Shown piece by piece: positions 1 to 11,200 of a stretch of DNA of 64,000 nucleotides. A program made the position numbers and the translations under genes. This DNA comes from Malus domestica (taxonomy: Eukaryota; Streptophyta; Magnoliopsida; Rosales; Rosaceae), in NCBI RefSeq assembly GCF_042453785.1, contig NC_091674.1, forward strand, positions 22,355,001 through 22,419,000, written 5' to 3'. Within the stretch, counting starts at the first letter, position 1; the number at the start of each line of letters is the position of its first letter. Below the pieces are notes generated by a model. The model worked only from the letters and a program-made list of their open reading frames with translations. It did not search any database and had not been told where the DNA came from.

Positions 1-1142
1 ACGAAGCCATTTTAAACATGCATATAAGTAAAAGATATGCAATTAGAAAGAAATATGTCAAGACATGAACGTGTTTAGAGCATACACTAATTTGAATTAA
101 TAGGAAAGATTTACTATAAAAAAATACCAACATGGAAACAATACCTATGCTGAGAAAACTTGAGAATACATATGCAAAAGTGTCTTGACGCCGAGATCAT
201 GTGCCACGATCCTAACTCAAGTTTTCTATTGCTCGAAAGCTGCTCGAGCTATCGAGAATGTGATCACTTCCTGCCAACTCGTTTGTGACTAAGGCCAATT
301 TGGTTGGGAAAAGCCCTAATTTTACTAAAACCCGTTAGAACCCTAGAAATGGGTGGTTCTTGATTCGACTCCAAACAAGCTCTGACGCCTCAACCAATGC
401 ATGGGCTTTGTTCCTGAAGTTGAGGGGAGTCTATAGGTGATGGTGGTTGATGGAGTTAGCTTCTGGATTGACGGATCGTCGTCGTGGAACCATCGCACCC
501 GCCGGTGCGTTTCTCGTGAAATCGAGACCAATAACTTCAAATTTTGGGTGAATATGGGAGATGGGAGGTTGGGGACTTGTTCCCAAGTGGTGGGTGGTTG
601 CAAATTGTTGGAAAAATCGATGAAATTTCACCAAAATTGTGCATAAGAATTAGGTTGGGTCGCAAGGATAAACCGGTTCAAAGAGAGGGGTCCGGTTCCT
701 CTCCCTTTTCCATTCTCTCCTTTCTCTCCCCTCCCATTGGTCACTCTGTTCTCTCTCCTCTCCCGATTAGGCTTCACTTCTCCTATATTTCTCTCCTTTA
801 TCTTCCATCTCCACCGTCCATCTTTCTTTCCTTTAATCTGGGCCACACATGTGGCTTTCCAGATTTTGCTCCAAAATCTGGAGCTTTCTAGAAAATAATC
901 AATCTACTAAAATGTCTCCGACTTTAAACGTTAATATCTCATTTGTTATAATTCCAAATCACGTTTCGTTTGCGCCCACATGTCTGTAGCAACGAGTACT
1001 ACAAGATTACACCAAGAAAATAACCTTACATGACACAACAAAGTGGTCAACATAAGTCAACGTATTTACCTAGAAGGGCATTTTTGTAAATTCATTTTTT
1101 AAAATGATAAAAATCGTAATAATTGGGGACGGATTGTTATAG
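1..1142. repeat. Right part of a dispersed repeat (family also at 32053-34232 and 53551-55395)
   Basis: The stretch shares ordered motifs with two other places: the acgaagccat start matches 53618 onward, the segment about a gene-numbered 'cttgacgcc' landmark near 183 matches 53813, and the right end near 1120-1140 (gggacggattgttat) matches the right end of the 32053-34232 copy (gggacgggctgtgac). No coding frame is convincing. The left end lies outside the window. The CT-rich part at 700-830 resembles the CT/GA-rich parts of the other two copies. Element class is not established. Confidence 0.55.
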
Positions 1143-2371
1143 CACACATATGGCAACCAAGAATTCATGGACACCCACCTTTGAAAAATGAGAATTCCAC
1201 ATCTTACATTTCAATACTCATGAGAGAGTAGGAGAAAGGGAAGAAAAATGGTAGTTACATTCCACATCTTACATTTCAATTGAAGAGCCAATAATTGATT
1301 TCCTAACCTTGTCACCCACCACAGGAACTTGTAAGTGTTGTATTTTGCGTACTAATGTCAGTGGCACCCTTTAGTTTCACTTTTAAGAAACAAATTAATT
1401 GTTGGTTGATTGCTAAAAAAGTGACATAATGTGGTGACAGCGATTCCATTGCTTCCAACTAAACCATGTGCAATCTCTATTATTGCATCTCCCAAGTATT
1501 AAGAATGCAGTCAATTAGCTATTGAAACTAGATTGGACTTAATCCCAATCGTACCCTAACCTTTAAACCAACCAAATAAAGTTTCAATCCTGATCACATG
1601 GCATTTTGACAGGCTTTGAGTGTTTTGTAGTAAATTTTTTGTCATTGCAAATTCATTTTTTTTTTCCAGATTTCGATGAATTTAATTTTTTTTTTCATTT
1701 CTAATCATAAACTCCATCATCCACCATATGAATGTAATGACCATACCAGCTACCCTATTCCGCCGTCATTGTCATGAGCATGATCACCACCAACACCACT
1801 ACTACCACCTCGATCTCTACCACCTTTTGCCTTAGCCATCACCATGGCCACATTACCACTCCTCTACCACAACAATCTCACCACCCCTATTGTGATCACC
1901 GCCACCAAAGACACCACATGTACTATCACCGCATGCCAACAATCACCACGTGACACTTCCACCATCATCTATTATTGCTACCACCTCAAACGACCACTTT
2001 TTCATGGTTAAACCACCATTTCAAATAATGAAAATTTTCAAAATAACAATGTTTATTAATAAATTGATTATTAAAAATTCCATGATAATTCACAAAATTG
2101 TATTAAATTAATAATAAAAGTCTCACAAACCTATTCAAAATTCAATTAAAATCCACATGGATTTATGGAAATCAACTAAACTCCCTCATAACTCTATGAA
2201 AACATGGGAATCCATCAAGCTCTACATACAATACGCTCCGACAGTGAATGAATTCTTACTTATGTTACCTACGGAAAGAAAAGGCTAGTAATTTTGTAAG
2301 AAATATATATACCAAGAAAAATTACTTCTACATAGTCTGAGGCTTGCGGGTAAGAGTTCATTATAAACTAC
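1143..2371. other. Intergenic, no gene seen
   Basis: AT-rich non-coding sequence. It holds one copy of a direct repeat (1333-1524), short poly-T tracts near 1655-1700 and a CCA/CAC-rich stretch at about 1755-1990 on the plus strand. No frame with family resemblance was found on either strand. The last part, up to 2371, would contain the 3'UTR of the minus-strand RING gene. Confidence 0.5.
1333..1524 (+). repeat. Direct repeat, copy 1 (partner 12694-12885)
   Basis: About 190 bp align base for base with only scattered changes to 12694-12885 in the same orientation; both contain aagtgttgtattttgcgt and tattgcatctcccaagtatt. The two copies flank the whole RING-H2 locus including its transposon insertion. 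Confidence 0.8.
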
Positions 2372-2938
2372 TCATCTCACGATGAATTCTAACCTATTAA
2401 GGTAACCATCCCTCTCCATCGTCCCTGAATTTTCTCCACCGCAGCTCGTCGTTTCTCTCTTGGCTGGAAACAACAGAGCTCTGCACAAAGGGCAGGTCAC
2501 TTCCCCTTGATTGACCCAACTATCTAGGCACTCCCTGTGAAACACATGGTCACAGTTGCACTGTTCCCTCACCTCATGGCTTCTCTCTATGCACTCCAAG
2601 CATATGCTGCAAACTGTCTCCTGAGTTTCATGCTTTGTGATTTTTTCAAAAACTTGACCAAACTCTACCACTGGAAGCCTCTTGATACATGCTGTTAGTA
2701 TATGGAGAGGCACCGGGGGTATCGACGGGTACAAACGGTCGAACACAAGTATTGAATTGGTGGGATGATTTTCCATGGAGTCAGTAGTTGGTTCAGTCAT
2801 CAGTTGGAAAGGTTGGAGAATTCCCAGATGGCTAAGTGCCACTATCACCAAGATCTTGATGCAGTGTACAAGGACTAACACTGTCGTTAAGGTTTTGCAT
2901 GACCATTTCTGCATCTTAATACCAACACAGAACGCCAT
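2372..2938 (-). CDS. RING-H2 zinc finger protein (membrane-anchored E3 ubiquitin ligase type)
   Basis: A single-exon 188-residue protein, start at 2936-2938, stop at 2372. A hydrophobic segment lies at about residues 16-40 (TLTTVLVLVHCIKILVIVAL). The RING-H2 finger sits near residues 115-160: CSIC, then C-x-H-x2-H-x2-C (CDHVFHREC), then CPLC, the full C3H2C3 ligand set. This layout (short protein, N-terminal membrane segment, C-terminal RING-H2) matches the BRH1/RHA/XERICO-like ATL-related ligases, which pass ubiquitin from an E2 to membrane-proximal targets; the substrate cannot be inferred. An upstream in-frame extension of 17 residues is read out of transposon sequence and is not original. 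A CACTA element sits immediately 5' of the ATG, so the native leader and TATA box are now 8.16 kb away (11097-11190). The coding sequence itself shows no stop or frameshift. Confidence 0.85.
   Translation of the reverse strand: MAFCVGIKMQKWSCKTLTTVLVLVHCIKILVIVALSHLGILQPFQLMTEPTTDSMENHPTNSILVFDRLYPSIPPVPLHILTACIKRLPVVEFGQVFEKITKHETQETVCSICLECIERSHEVREQCNCDHVFHRECLDSWVNQGEVTCPLCRALLFPAKRETTSCGGENSGTMERDGYLNRLEFIVR
2936..2938. repeat. Target-site duplication CAT, left copy
   Basis: CAT precedes the CACTA terminus at 2939 and is repeated at 11097-11099 just after the other terminus. Three bp is the standard duplication size for CACTA elements. On the minus strand this CAT is the ATG of the RING-H2 gene. 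Confidence 0.85.
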
Positions 2939-2949
2939 CACTAGTAGAA

Positions 2950-3370
2950 AAAACACTTTGCGCGACGAAAACTTGCGCGACGCAGCCAAATTCGTCGCGC
3001 AAAGTATGTTTGCGTGACGTCAAACACAAAGCGTCGCGCAAACGGACTTTGCGCGACGGAAGTTTGCGCGACGAAGACCGACGTCACTCAAAAGTGTTTT
3101 GCGCGACTTAACTGAACCTACGTCGCGCAAACTTGTTTTGCGCGACCAAGACCGACGTCGCGCAACTTGCCGTCACGCAAAGGCCGTTTGTGCGACGTTT
3201 TGTGCGTCCCGCAAGATTTTGGCGCCAAATATAGATTGCTTTACCGTTTTTTTCATTGACTTTGCGCGACGCAAGGCCACCTACGTCAAGCAAACCAGCT
3301 TAGCGTGACGGAGGTTGACCTACGTCACGCAAAGCTGTTTTGCGTGACGTAGGTGGCGTCGCGCAAAGTC
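2950..3370. repeat. Left subterminal repeats of the CACTA element
   Basis: More than a dozen copies of an 11-bp core TTTGCGYGACG and its inverse (CGTCRCGCAAA), often paired as palindromes separated by short spacers with 'ctacgtc'. This is the typical arrangement of binding sites for the DNA-binding transposon protein TNPA. Confidence 0.85.
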
Positions 3371-3435
3371 AACGACCTTTTCTTACTTCATTTAATCAGT
3401 TACCTCCCTCCCCCATCTCTCTTCAAAACATTCTC

Positions 3436-5935
3436 CATTCTTGGCGTATGAGATCTTGAAGCATATAAAAACATGTTTGACAGTTTGATCGTTGAAATTA
3501 ATTTCGTACAATGCGTTTCCCATCAAAACAATTGATTTACTAACACTTAGAGTTTAATTATATTTTCATTAAGTATAACTTCATATTTTGTGGTATCCGC
3601 TTGTGTAAATACTTTAAATTGACGATCGAATATGTTCATTGTATTCATAAAGGGTCAAGGAGTGTATCTGTAAAAATTCATCAAAATCGGAGTTAAATGT
3701 ACCGCTAAATCGTGATTTTTCGTTTATAACCGTCGAAATATTTTGTCATGTTACTTGATCTCTGCATGTTCGTTTTTTGCCATTCTTGGCGTATGAGATC
3801 TTGAAGCATATAAAAACATGTTTGACGGTTGGATCGTTGAAATTAATTTCGTACAATGCGTTTCCCATCAAAACAATTGATTTACTACACTTAGAGTTTA
3901 ATTATATTTTCATTAAGTATAACTTCATATTTTGTGGTATCCGCTTGTGTAAATACTTTAAATTGACGATCGAATATGTTCATTGTATTCATAAAGGGTC
4001 AAGGAGTGTATCTGTAAAAATTCATCAAAATCGGAGTTAAATGTACCGCTAAATCGTGATTTTTCGTTTATAACCGTCGAAATATTTTGTCTTGTTGCTT
4101 GATCTCTGCATGTTCATTTTTTGCCATTCTTGGCGTATGAGATCTTGAAGCATATAAAAACATGTTTGACGGTTTGATCGTTGAAATTAATTTCGTACAA
4201 TGCGTTTCCCATCAAAATAATTAATTTACTAACACATAGAGTTTAATTATATTTTCATTAAGTATAACTTAATATTTTGTGGTATCCGCTTCTGTAAACA
4301 CTTTAAATTGACGATCGAATATGTTCATTGTATTCATATAGGGTCAAGGAGTGTATCTGTAAAAAATCATCAAAATCGGAGTTAAAAGTACCGTTAAATC
4401 GTGATTTTTCGTTTATAACCGTCGAAATATTTTGTCTTGTTGCTTGATCTCTGCATGTTCGTTTTTTGCCATTCTTGGCGTATGAGATCTTGAAGCATAT
4501 AAAAACATGTTTGACGGTTGGATCGTTGAAATTAATTTCGTACAATGCGTTTCCCATCAAAATAATTAATTTACTAACACATAGAGTTTAATTATATTTT
4601 CATTAAGTATAACTTAATATTTTGTGGTATCCGCTTCTGTAAACACTTTAAATTGACGATCGAATATGTTCATTGTATTCATATAGGGTCAAGGAGTGTA
4701 TCTGTAAAAAATCATCAAAATCGGAGTTAAAAGTACCGTTAAATCGTGATTTTTCGTTTATAACCGTCGAAATATTTTGTCTTGTTGCTTGATCTCTGCA
4801 TGTTCGTTTTTTGCCATTCTTGGCGTATGAGATCTTGAAGCATATAAAAACATGTTTGACGGTTGGATCGTTGAAATTAATTTCGTACAATGCGTTTCCC
4901 ATCAAAACAATTGATTTACTAACACATAGAGTTTAATTATATTTTCATTAAGTATAACTTAATATTTTGTGGTATCCGCTTGTGTAAATACTTTAAATTG
5001 ACGATCGAATATGTTCATTGTATTCATAAAGGATCAAGGAGTGTATCTGTAAAAATTCATCAAAATCGGAGTTAAATGTACCGCTAAATCGTGATTTTTC
5101 GTTTATAACCGTCGAAATATTTTGTCATGTTACTTGATCTCTGCATGTTCGTTTTTTGCCATTCTTGGCGTATGAGATCTTGAAGCATATAAAAACATGT
5201 TTGACGGTTGGATCGTTGAAATTAATTTCGTACAATGCGTTTCCCATCAAAACAATTGATTTACTACACTTAGAGTTTAATTATATTTTCATTAAGTATA
5301 ACTTCATATTTTGTGGTATCCGCTTGTGTAAATACTTTAAATTGACGATCGAATATGTTCATTGTATTCATAAAGGGTCAAGGAGTGTATCTGTAAAAAT
5401 TCATCAAAATCGGAGTTAAATGTACCGCTAAATCGTGATTTTTCGTTTATAACCGTCGAAATATTTTGTCTTGTTGCTTGATCTCTGCATGTTCATTTTT
5501 TGCCATTCTTGGCATATGAGATCTTGAAGCATATAAAAACATGTTTGACGGTTGGATCGTTGAAATTAATTTCGTACAATGCGTTTCCTATCAAAACAAT
5601 TGGTTTACTAACACTTAAAGTTTAATTATATTTTCATTAAGTATAACTTAATATTTTGTGGTATCCACTTGTGTAAATACTTTAAATTGACGATCGAATA
5701 TGTTCATTGTATTCATAAAGGGTCAAGGAATGTATCTGTAAAAAATCATCAAAATCGGAGTTAAATGTACCGTTAAATCGTGATTTTTCGTTTATAACCG
5801 TCGAAATATTTTGTCCCCGTTACTTGATATTTGCATGTTCGTTTGTTGCCATTTTTGGCATACGCGATCTCGAATCATATACAAACAAGTTTGACGGTTG
5901 GATCGTTCAAAATATTTTCGTACAGTGCGTTTCCT
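3436..5935 (+). repeat. 345-bp tandem repeat array, seven copies plus a partial
   Basis: The landmark cattcttggcgtatgagatc recurs at 3436, 3781, 4125, 4470, 4815, 5160 and 5504, with a diverged partial copy at 5850; spacings are 344-346 bp. Copies differ by only a few substitutions each, apart from the last. Short open frames inside the units repeat identically and are by-products of the array, not genes. Confidence 0.95.
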
Positions 5936-6159
5936 TTCAAGTTCAGTGGTATATATATTTACTATGTAGATTTTAATTTATTTATTTTGTAGTTATAACA
6001 CTTAAGAGATTGAATGATATATATGTTAAAAAATTATTATGGATTTTTGTTAGAAAAATATATTATTGTGGGGTTTAAGTAAAAAAAAGAATTGAACTTG
6101 AATGGAGTAAAATCACATTTTCAGTAAAATTTTTAATAATTTTTTAAAAATAAAAATAA
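5936..6159. other. AT-rich spacer inside the CACTA element
   Basis: AT-rich sequence between the 345-bp array and the next subterminal-type block. No coding frame or repeat recognised. Confidence 0.5.
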
Positions 6160-6240
6160 CTTGCGTGACGCTTTAATGTAATCGTCGCGCAAAACCACTT
6201 TGCGCGACGTCAAATTGTATACCTACGTCACGCAAACTTG
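6160..6240. repeat. Internal block of CACTA subterminal motifs
   Basis: Four motif copies (cttgcgtgacg, gtcgcgcaaaa, tttgcgcgacg, cgtcacgcaaa) in alternating orientation, just like the left block. Their position beyond the tandem array suggests the array grew inside the original left subterminal region. Confidence 0.8.
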
Positions 6241-8388
6241 ATAATTTTGGCGGTGAATAATGAAAAATAGGTGAATAATGAAAATTTTTGGCGCTGAACC
6301 CGTTGACCTATTTCTTCCCTTTCGCTCTTTCTTTCCCGTATCTCCCCTACCCTTTCGCATAATCCTTCATCTTTCCCCTTTCCCGTATCTCCCTCTCGCT
6401 ATATCTTTCCCTCATCTACTCTTCCCCTTTCGCATTATCTTCATCTTTCCCCGCATAATCCTTCATCCCAATTAGTTGCAGCAAAAGAAAATTTCTTAAT
6501 TGTGGATCCGCAAATGCTTCATCTTTCCCCTTTCCCCTTTCCCGTATCTCCCTCTCGCTCTATCTTTCCCTCTCGCCCTCTCGCTCTATCTTCCCCGTCA
6601 CTCTATCTCCCCTTTCCATAATCCTCATCTACTCTTCCCGTAGTCCTCATCTCCTCTATCTCTCATTTTCGCCTTGATCCCCAAATCTTGAACCCAGTAC
6701 CGCAGCCACACGAATCTCGAAGCCGACGTGAATCAAGTCTCAAATTCAAGGTAAGGGTTTCTGATGCAAATGTTGGTCTGGTTACTGAATTTAGCTGATG
6801 CAAATCTCGAAGGCTTCAACATTCGAAGGCTTGACTGATTAATTTATGATTATGAGATGGGTTTTGTTTAGTCTCCAATAACTCTCAATATCTCTGATTT
6901 TATGAGATGGGTTTTACTGATTAATTTATGCAAATGTTGGTTTGGTTGAAATAGCAATTGAGTCTCCAACATTCGAAGGCTTGACGTTCTTGTGTGGTGT
7001 TTTTCTCCCTCTGTGTGCAGACGGTTCCTGCTTGTCAAAATCTCCAAGGCTTGACGGTTCCTGCAGACGGTTCCGGCTTGACGTTCTTTGCTGCTCCGTA
7101 TAAATTAGCTTGAGGGTGAGCCTATCACTGTCCCTCACCTAATTGTAAACAGCAGTTTCTCAGCAGCCTCACCTACTTGTGGGGTTTCCTTCTTTGAATG
7201 GTTTTAATATGGTATTCCTGACGTTGCTGTTATGTAATTGCCTTTTCTTTTCAAAATTTCCCTTAATATGATATATGTAAGAAAAGGAGGGCGAGGGTTT
7301 TGGTTTACAGTGAGGGATGAATGGGCACTATTCAGCTTTGAATTTACAGAAATGCCAAAAATTTAACTCTTGATATGTTTCGTGTGTTAAGGAACTAGTA
7401 CATCAAACTGTAGAGCCAATAGGTAACTTACTAGTGGGCTTTGCTTCTCATTAGACTTGGTCTCCAGTCTCAGCCAGAATATTCTCCAGTGAAGACTCAA
7501 TTTTCAATACAACTCCAGTGGATGCCTTTACCAAACCAAAAATGAATAAACGTAAAATGAACCAATAGAAATACAATTCCATTATGATTTCTTGAAAAAT
7601 GTGTAGAGTACCTTTTAAATTGTTGCTCGTCCTCAGGTCTTTGAGAAGTCTCTGCTATGCACTTTAACCCTTGATGAGGTACATATGTTCTTATAATTGA
7701 TTTGTCTTTCTGTCTTTGTATCTAAACATGTGACAATATTTTTTAATATCTTTGTTCATTGAGCTTCTTTTCTTTAGTACCTAGATTTGTACCTCATCCG
7801 CGTAGATGGCTTAAGAAGAAGAATATCATGCGCTGTTGAAAGAGAGCATGGCTTGGAGTATTCATTAATCAGGGAAACCTTTCAGGTTTGTTTTTATTTT
7901 TCACTTATATAAAAACGTAATTCATTTTTGCGGCGAAGTTACAAGGAAAACTAGTTGGGATTAAACTTACCACAATTGCTTGACAAGTGCTAAATTGCTG
8001 ATCGGGCATATGTCAAGTGCTAAATTGCTGATCGGGCATATGTCAAGTTTTGTTTAAACTGCTGAAATGGCATGCTGTTAAATGGAAGAATGAATAGAGA
8101 GTACTAGTGTATTTGGATATGTTTTCGGTGATTACTGCCTAGTTGGTTGTTAACATAATTTTGTTATTCTTCTGCCTGGAATCAGGTGGAAGGTTGCGTT
8201 ATATGTTTGTTAAAATCATTGTGTCTCCTGCTGTCATCTCCGGGATGACTAGAGCACATGTAGTGAGCAGTCTTGCAATTTTTTCACACATGGTTTATTT
8301 GTTCAGTTTTCTTGCCTTTTTCTTCTAGTTTCAAATGCAAGAAAGGATTAGTTTCTAATGTTATATTTTTATGGTTCAAAAAGTGTAG
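6241..8388 (+). other. Leader region of the transposon gene, with pyrimidine-rich tracts and exon-like fragments
   Basis: From about 6300 to 6670 the plus strand is strongly CT-rich (repeats of tttcccctttcccgtatctc), typical of a plant promoter/5'UTR. A donor-like site aaggtaagggt lies at about 6749. Two exon-like pieces are listed separately (7637-7885). No long reading frame exists here. The final acceptor (tgtag at 8384-8388) directly abuts the ATG of the transposon gene, so a spliced 5' leader is likely. Confidence 0.5.
7637..7885 (+). pseudogene. Two exon-like fragments, possible captured host-gene piece
   Basis: Segment 7637-7678 follows cctcag and ends before gtacat; it reads 14 codons ending TLTLDE. 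Segment 7778-7885 follows tctttag and ends before gtttg; it reads 36 codons beginning YLDLYLIRVDGLRRRISC. Both are in phase 0, so they join to a continuous 50-codon frame. A third possible exon from 8186 hits a stop after about 20 codons. I do not recognise the protein. CACTA elements are known to capture gene fragments; leader exons of the transposon gene are the alternative. Confidence 0.35.
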
Positions 8389-10457
8389 ATGTCGCGGTTG
8401 ATCACTCGTCGTAGGAGTGTGACCAATGCGCCTCCCGCATTATCACCATCTACTGCTCCGGCCGTGAGTGCTCCATTGATTGGGGAGCCTACACCTTTCA
8501 TTGAGGCTACTGCTACGACATCCCAGGTGCCATTATCATCGACGTCATCAGTGTCCGTTCAGTTTCTCAATGCACGGCGGCCTCACCGGCGCCGCCGTGA
8601 TTCAGAGTCTTCTATTCACAGTTCCTCGTCATCCAGAGTCGAGGATGGGGGCTCCCCTCCAGGTAGTTTTTTTTTTCTAATTCTCATTATGTTGTATTTT
8701 TTTTTCATTTTAAAATTATTATTTTTATGATTGTGAAAATCTGCTGGATTGTGAAAATCTGCTGGATTGTGAAAATCTGTTACGGGTTGTGAATTACTGT
8801 TATTTTACTTTTTTAAGGTTTTGGGAAATGATATATTGTTAGGGGAGGTTTTGCAGAATTTTTTGTAGAAATTTAAGCTTAGGGTTTTCACCATAGTTTT
8901 TTTGGGCAGCTAAAAAAAACACCAGGGGGCCTAATCGAATGCTGAAGGCGGCACAAATGGTACGTCTGTCCGCCTCCTTGATCAAGATTGCATATGACTC
9001 GCGACATCGTGGAGCGGCTACCTCACAGCAACATAGTATCGTCGTTACTAGCTGTGGTTATGTTATTAAAAATTGTTGTCCTATGCAATGGAAATCTTGG
9101 GCAGAAATTCCCGAGGAGACGAAGATACTGGTGCGAGACAAGTTGTCGGTTAGTATATTAATTTTTAGCCTTTTGTCATTTTTTTTTCCAATTATGTTTA
9201 CAAATATTATAAGCCAAAGTGTACTATCTTAATATTATTAAATTTCTTACTATTATTTTGTTGTTTTTCATATTTGTAGGTCAATTTTGATTTTAAGGAC
9301 ATATCCCCCGAGGTCATCACCTACTTAGATGAGACCTTTGCAAACCGGTACAAAAATTGGAAGAGCGATCTTCATGCGCATTTTAAGATATGGGGTGATG
9401 TGGAGACTGCTCGCCTACAGGGTTGCCCATCCGAGTTGGCGGACCGGCGAGAGGATTGGGAGTGGCTTTGCAACCATTTTACGGACCCAAAATTTGTGGT
9501 ATGTACATAATATTTTAATAATAATTCATTAATGTTTTAGTTATTTTTTTAAGCATTTTAAAATAATTGCTTTTAAATCGTCACACTAACATCTATATTA
9601 TGTGTTTCACAGAAGAAATCTATTGCTGGCAAGATTGCTCGGGAGTCAAAGACACTTCTCCACCATTCCGGTTCGAAACCCTTTTCGTATAGGCTTGAGG
9701 CACGACGTGAGGTAAAAGTATATTACTTTTGAAATTTTATACAATTTATTTTTTATTATTGATTAATAAAATTTTCTTAATGTTTTTTTTTTCTTCAGGA
9801 GGGTTCTAAGTTCCCAGAGATCGACGTGTTCAATGACGTTTACGTTCAACCTGGCGATGAGACCAGTGAGCAGCTTTATGTAAGTATATGTAATTGTTAT
9901 TATTCTTATATTTATGAATCGTTCAAATAATATTTATATTTTGTTATTAAACATTATATGTTTTTTCTTTATTATTACAGGCTTCTATGGTGGAAAAGCG
10001 TGATGTTGTTCTCCAAGAAGCAACATCGCAACTTCCCCCGGATACCCCGATTGAGGACGTCACTGTATCCGATGATGCAGGTTTTGAGATCATGACTGAG
10101 GTCCTGAATCAGAAGTTCGGTCGTCGTCATGGCAAAGTTGTTCGGGGCATGGGGAAGGCGCGTGTTCGTGAAACGGGTGCCTCCTCTTCCAGATCGACCA
10201 CAGGAGAGGTCAATGCTCTGAAGGAGGAAGTGACAACCTTAAAAGGTCAGCTTGTAGCCCAGAATGAGCAGATGAAGGTTCAGAACGAGCAGTTGAGGGC
10301 CGAGAACGAGCAGATGAAGGCTCAGGTTAGGACCCATGACGACAAGATGAATATGATTCTACAGGCCTTAGCGATATCCGGTCTTCAAATCCAGATGCCA
10401 TCACCTGATCTTGTTCCACCTTCGACTTCCCAGCCATTTCATCCAACTGATACCTAG
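8389..10457 (+). CDS. TNPA-like CACTA transposon protein (Transposase_24 family)
   Basis: Six exons with GT-AG junctions and consistent phase: 8389-8662, 8910-9148, 9280-9498, 9613-9711, 9799-9879, 9981-10457, giving about 462 residues and a TAG stop. The N-terminus is Ser/Pro/Arg-rich (SRLITRRRS...). The middle part has the plant Ptta/En/Spm hallmarks: a GPNR segment at the start of exon 2, W-x-x-IPEE, YKNWKSDLHAHF, GCPSELADREDWEWLCNHF, then a KSIAGKIARES/HSGSKPFSY segment. The C-terminal exon contains a coiled coil of repeated QNEQ(M/L)K units (about 85 residues from the C-terminus). In En/Spm this protein type binds the subterminal repeats and helps bring the ends together; it is not the catalytic subunit. 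The start could lie further upstream if a leader exon is coding, but the acceptor next to this ATG argues otherwise. Confidence 0.85.
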
Positions 10458-10639
10458 TAGTTTGATGTATCAAACCTAGAAGACTACTTATTGTAGTTTT
10501 TTCTTTTTTTGTTCGGACATGTTGTATGTATATTTTTATGTAGTTTATAATTAAATACTTTTTATTGGTTTATTATTTATTTTTTAGAATTGAATTACAG
10601 TATTTATTAAAAATTATATCAAAACTTTTTTTGTCCCCA
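10458..10639 (+). other. 3' end of the transposon gene
   Basis: AT-rich sequence after the stop codon containing aattaaat-type polyadenylation-like stretches, leading into the right subterminal block. Confidence 0.4.
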
Positions 10640-11090
10640 AAAAAAAAAAGTTTGCGTGACGAAGAAGTTGCATAGGTCACGCAAAGTGCCTTTGCGTGAC
10701 GCACAATCCTACGTCATGCAATTTTTTTGTCCAAAAAAAAGTTTGCGTGACGACGAAGAAGTTTCCTACGTCGCGCAAATATCTTTGCGTGACGCATATA
10801 CGTCGCGCAAAGTAGCTTTGAGCGACGCAGGCAACTTCTTAGTCGTCACGCAAAGTAGCTTTGCGTGACGTATATCTACGTCACGCAAAGCTACTTTGCG
10901 CGACGTAGGTAAGTGCGTCACGCAAAGTGGCTTTGCGCGACGCATGCAACTTCTTCGTCACGCAAACCCTGCTTTCACAGGCTTGGCGCGACGTGTGGTG
11001 CGTGACGAAGGTTCGTCGTGCAAAAACTTGCGTGACGTTTTTATGACTTTGCGCGACGAAGGACCTACGTCACGCAAAGTGTTTTTTTTA
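10640..11090. repeat. Right subterminal repeats of the CACTA element
   Basis: Dense alternation of TTTGCGYGACG and inverse copies up to the right terminus, mirroring 2950-3370. Some copies are changed at one base (for example ttgagcgacg near 10816). Confidence 0.88.
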
Positions 11091-11096
11091 CTAGTG

Positions 11097-11200
11097 CATG
11101 GATGTAGAGGGAGTGAGAGGGACTGAATTTGAATGTATCTGAAGGAGTTGTGTTGCAGAAAACACCTCATAGATGGATGGCTATATAGATAATAGATTCA
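11097..11200 (-). promoter_or_regulatory. Orphaned promoter and 5'UTR of the RING-H2 gene
   Basis: Read on the minus strand, 11181-11188 is a TATA box (CTATATAG), followed by about 80 bp of CT-rich leader that ends in CATCC-ATG at 11099-11097. With the CACTA element removed, this ATG is the RING-H2 start. In the present arrangement a transcript from here meets ATG CAC TAG: a start, one codon and a stop encoded by the transposon terminus. Confidence 0.65.

Larger units (their letters stand above)
2939..11096 (+). mobile_element. CACTA (En/Spm) DNA transposon, 8158 bp, TNPA-only
   Basis: The left end begins CACTAGTAGAAAAAACACTT and the right end is its near-perfect inverse, ending in AAGTG...CTAGTG, with flanking 3-bp duplications CAT. 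Subterminal blocks of the motif TTTGCGYGACG in both orientations fill 2950-3370 and 10640-11090, as expected for TNPA binding arrays. One internal gene (8389-10457, plus strand) encodes a Transposase_24-like protein. No reading frame resembling the catalytic TNPD (Transposase_21) was found, so the element is probably non-autonomous. A 345-bp tandem array occupies 3436-5935, and an internal subterminal-type block at 6160-6240 marks the far side of that array. Confidence 0.92.

Noticed and set aside
2939-2989. N-terminal extension (17 residues) of the RING-H2 protein
   Set aside because: It is encoded by the CACTA terminal repeat, so it is not part of the ancestral gene. A fusion transcript remains possible.
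3777-5419. Repeated 85- and 87-residue frames on both strands
   Set aside because: Identical frames recur because the DNA is a 345-bp tandem array; no domain and no gene context.
3436-5935. CRISPR-like array
   Set aside because: Units are contiguous 345-bp tandem repeats with no unique spacers, in a plant genome.
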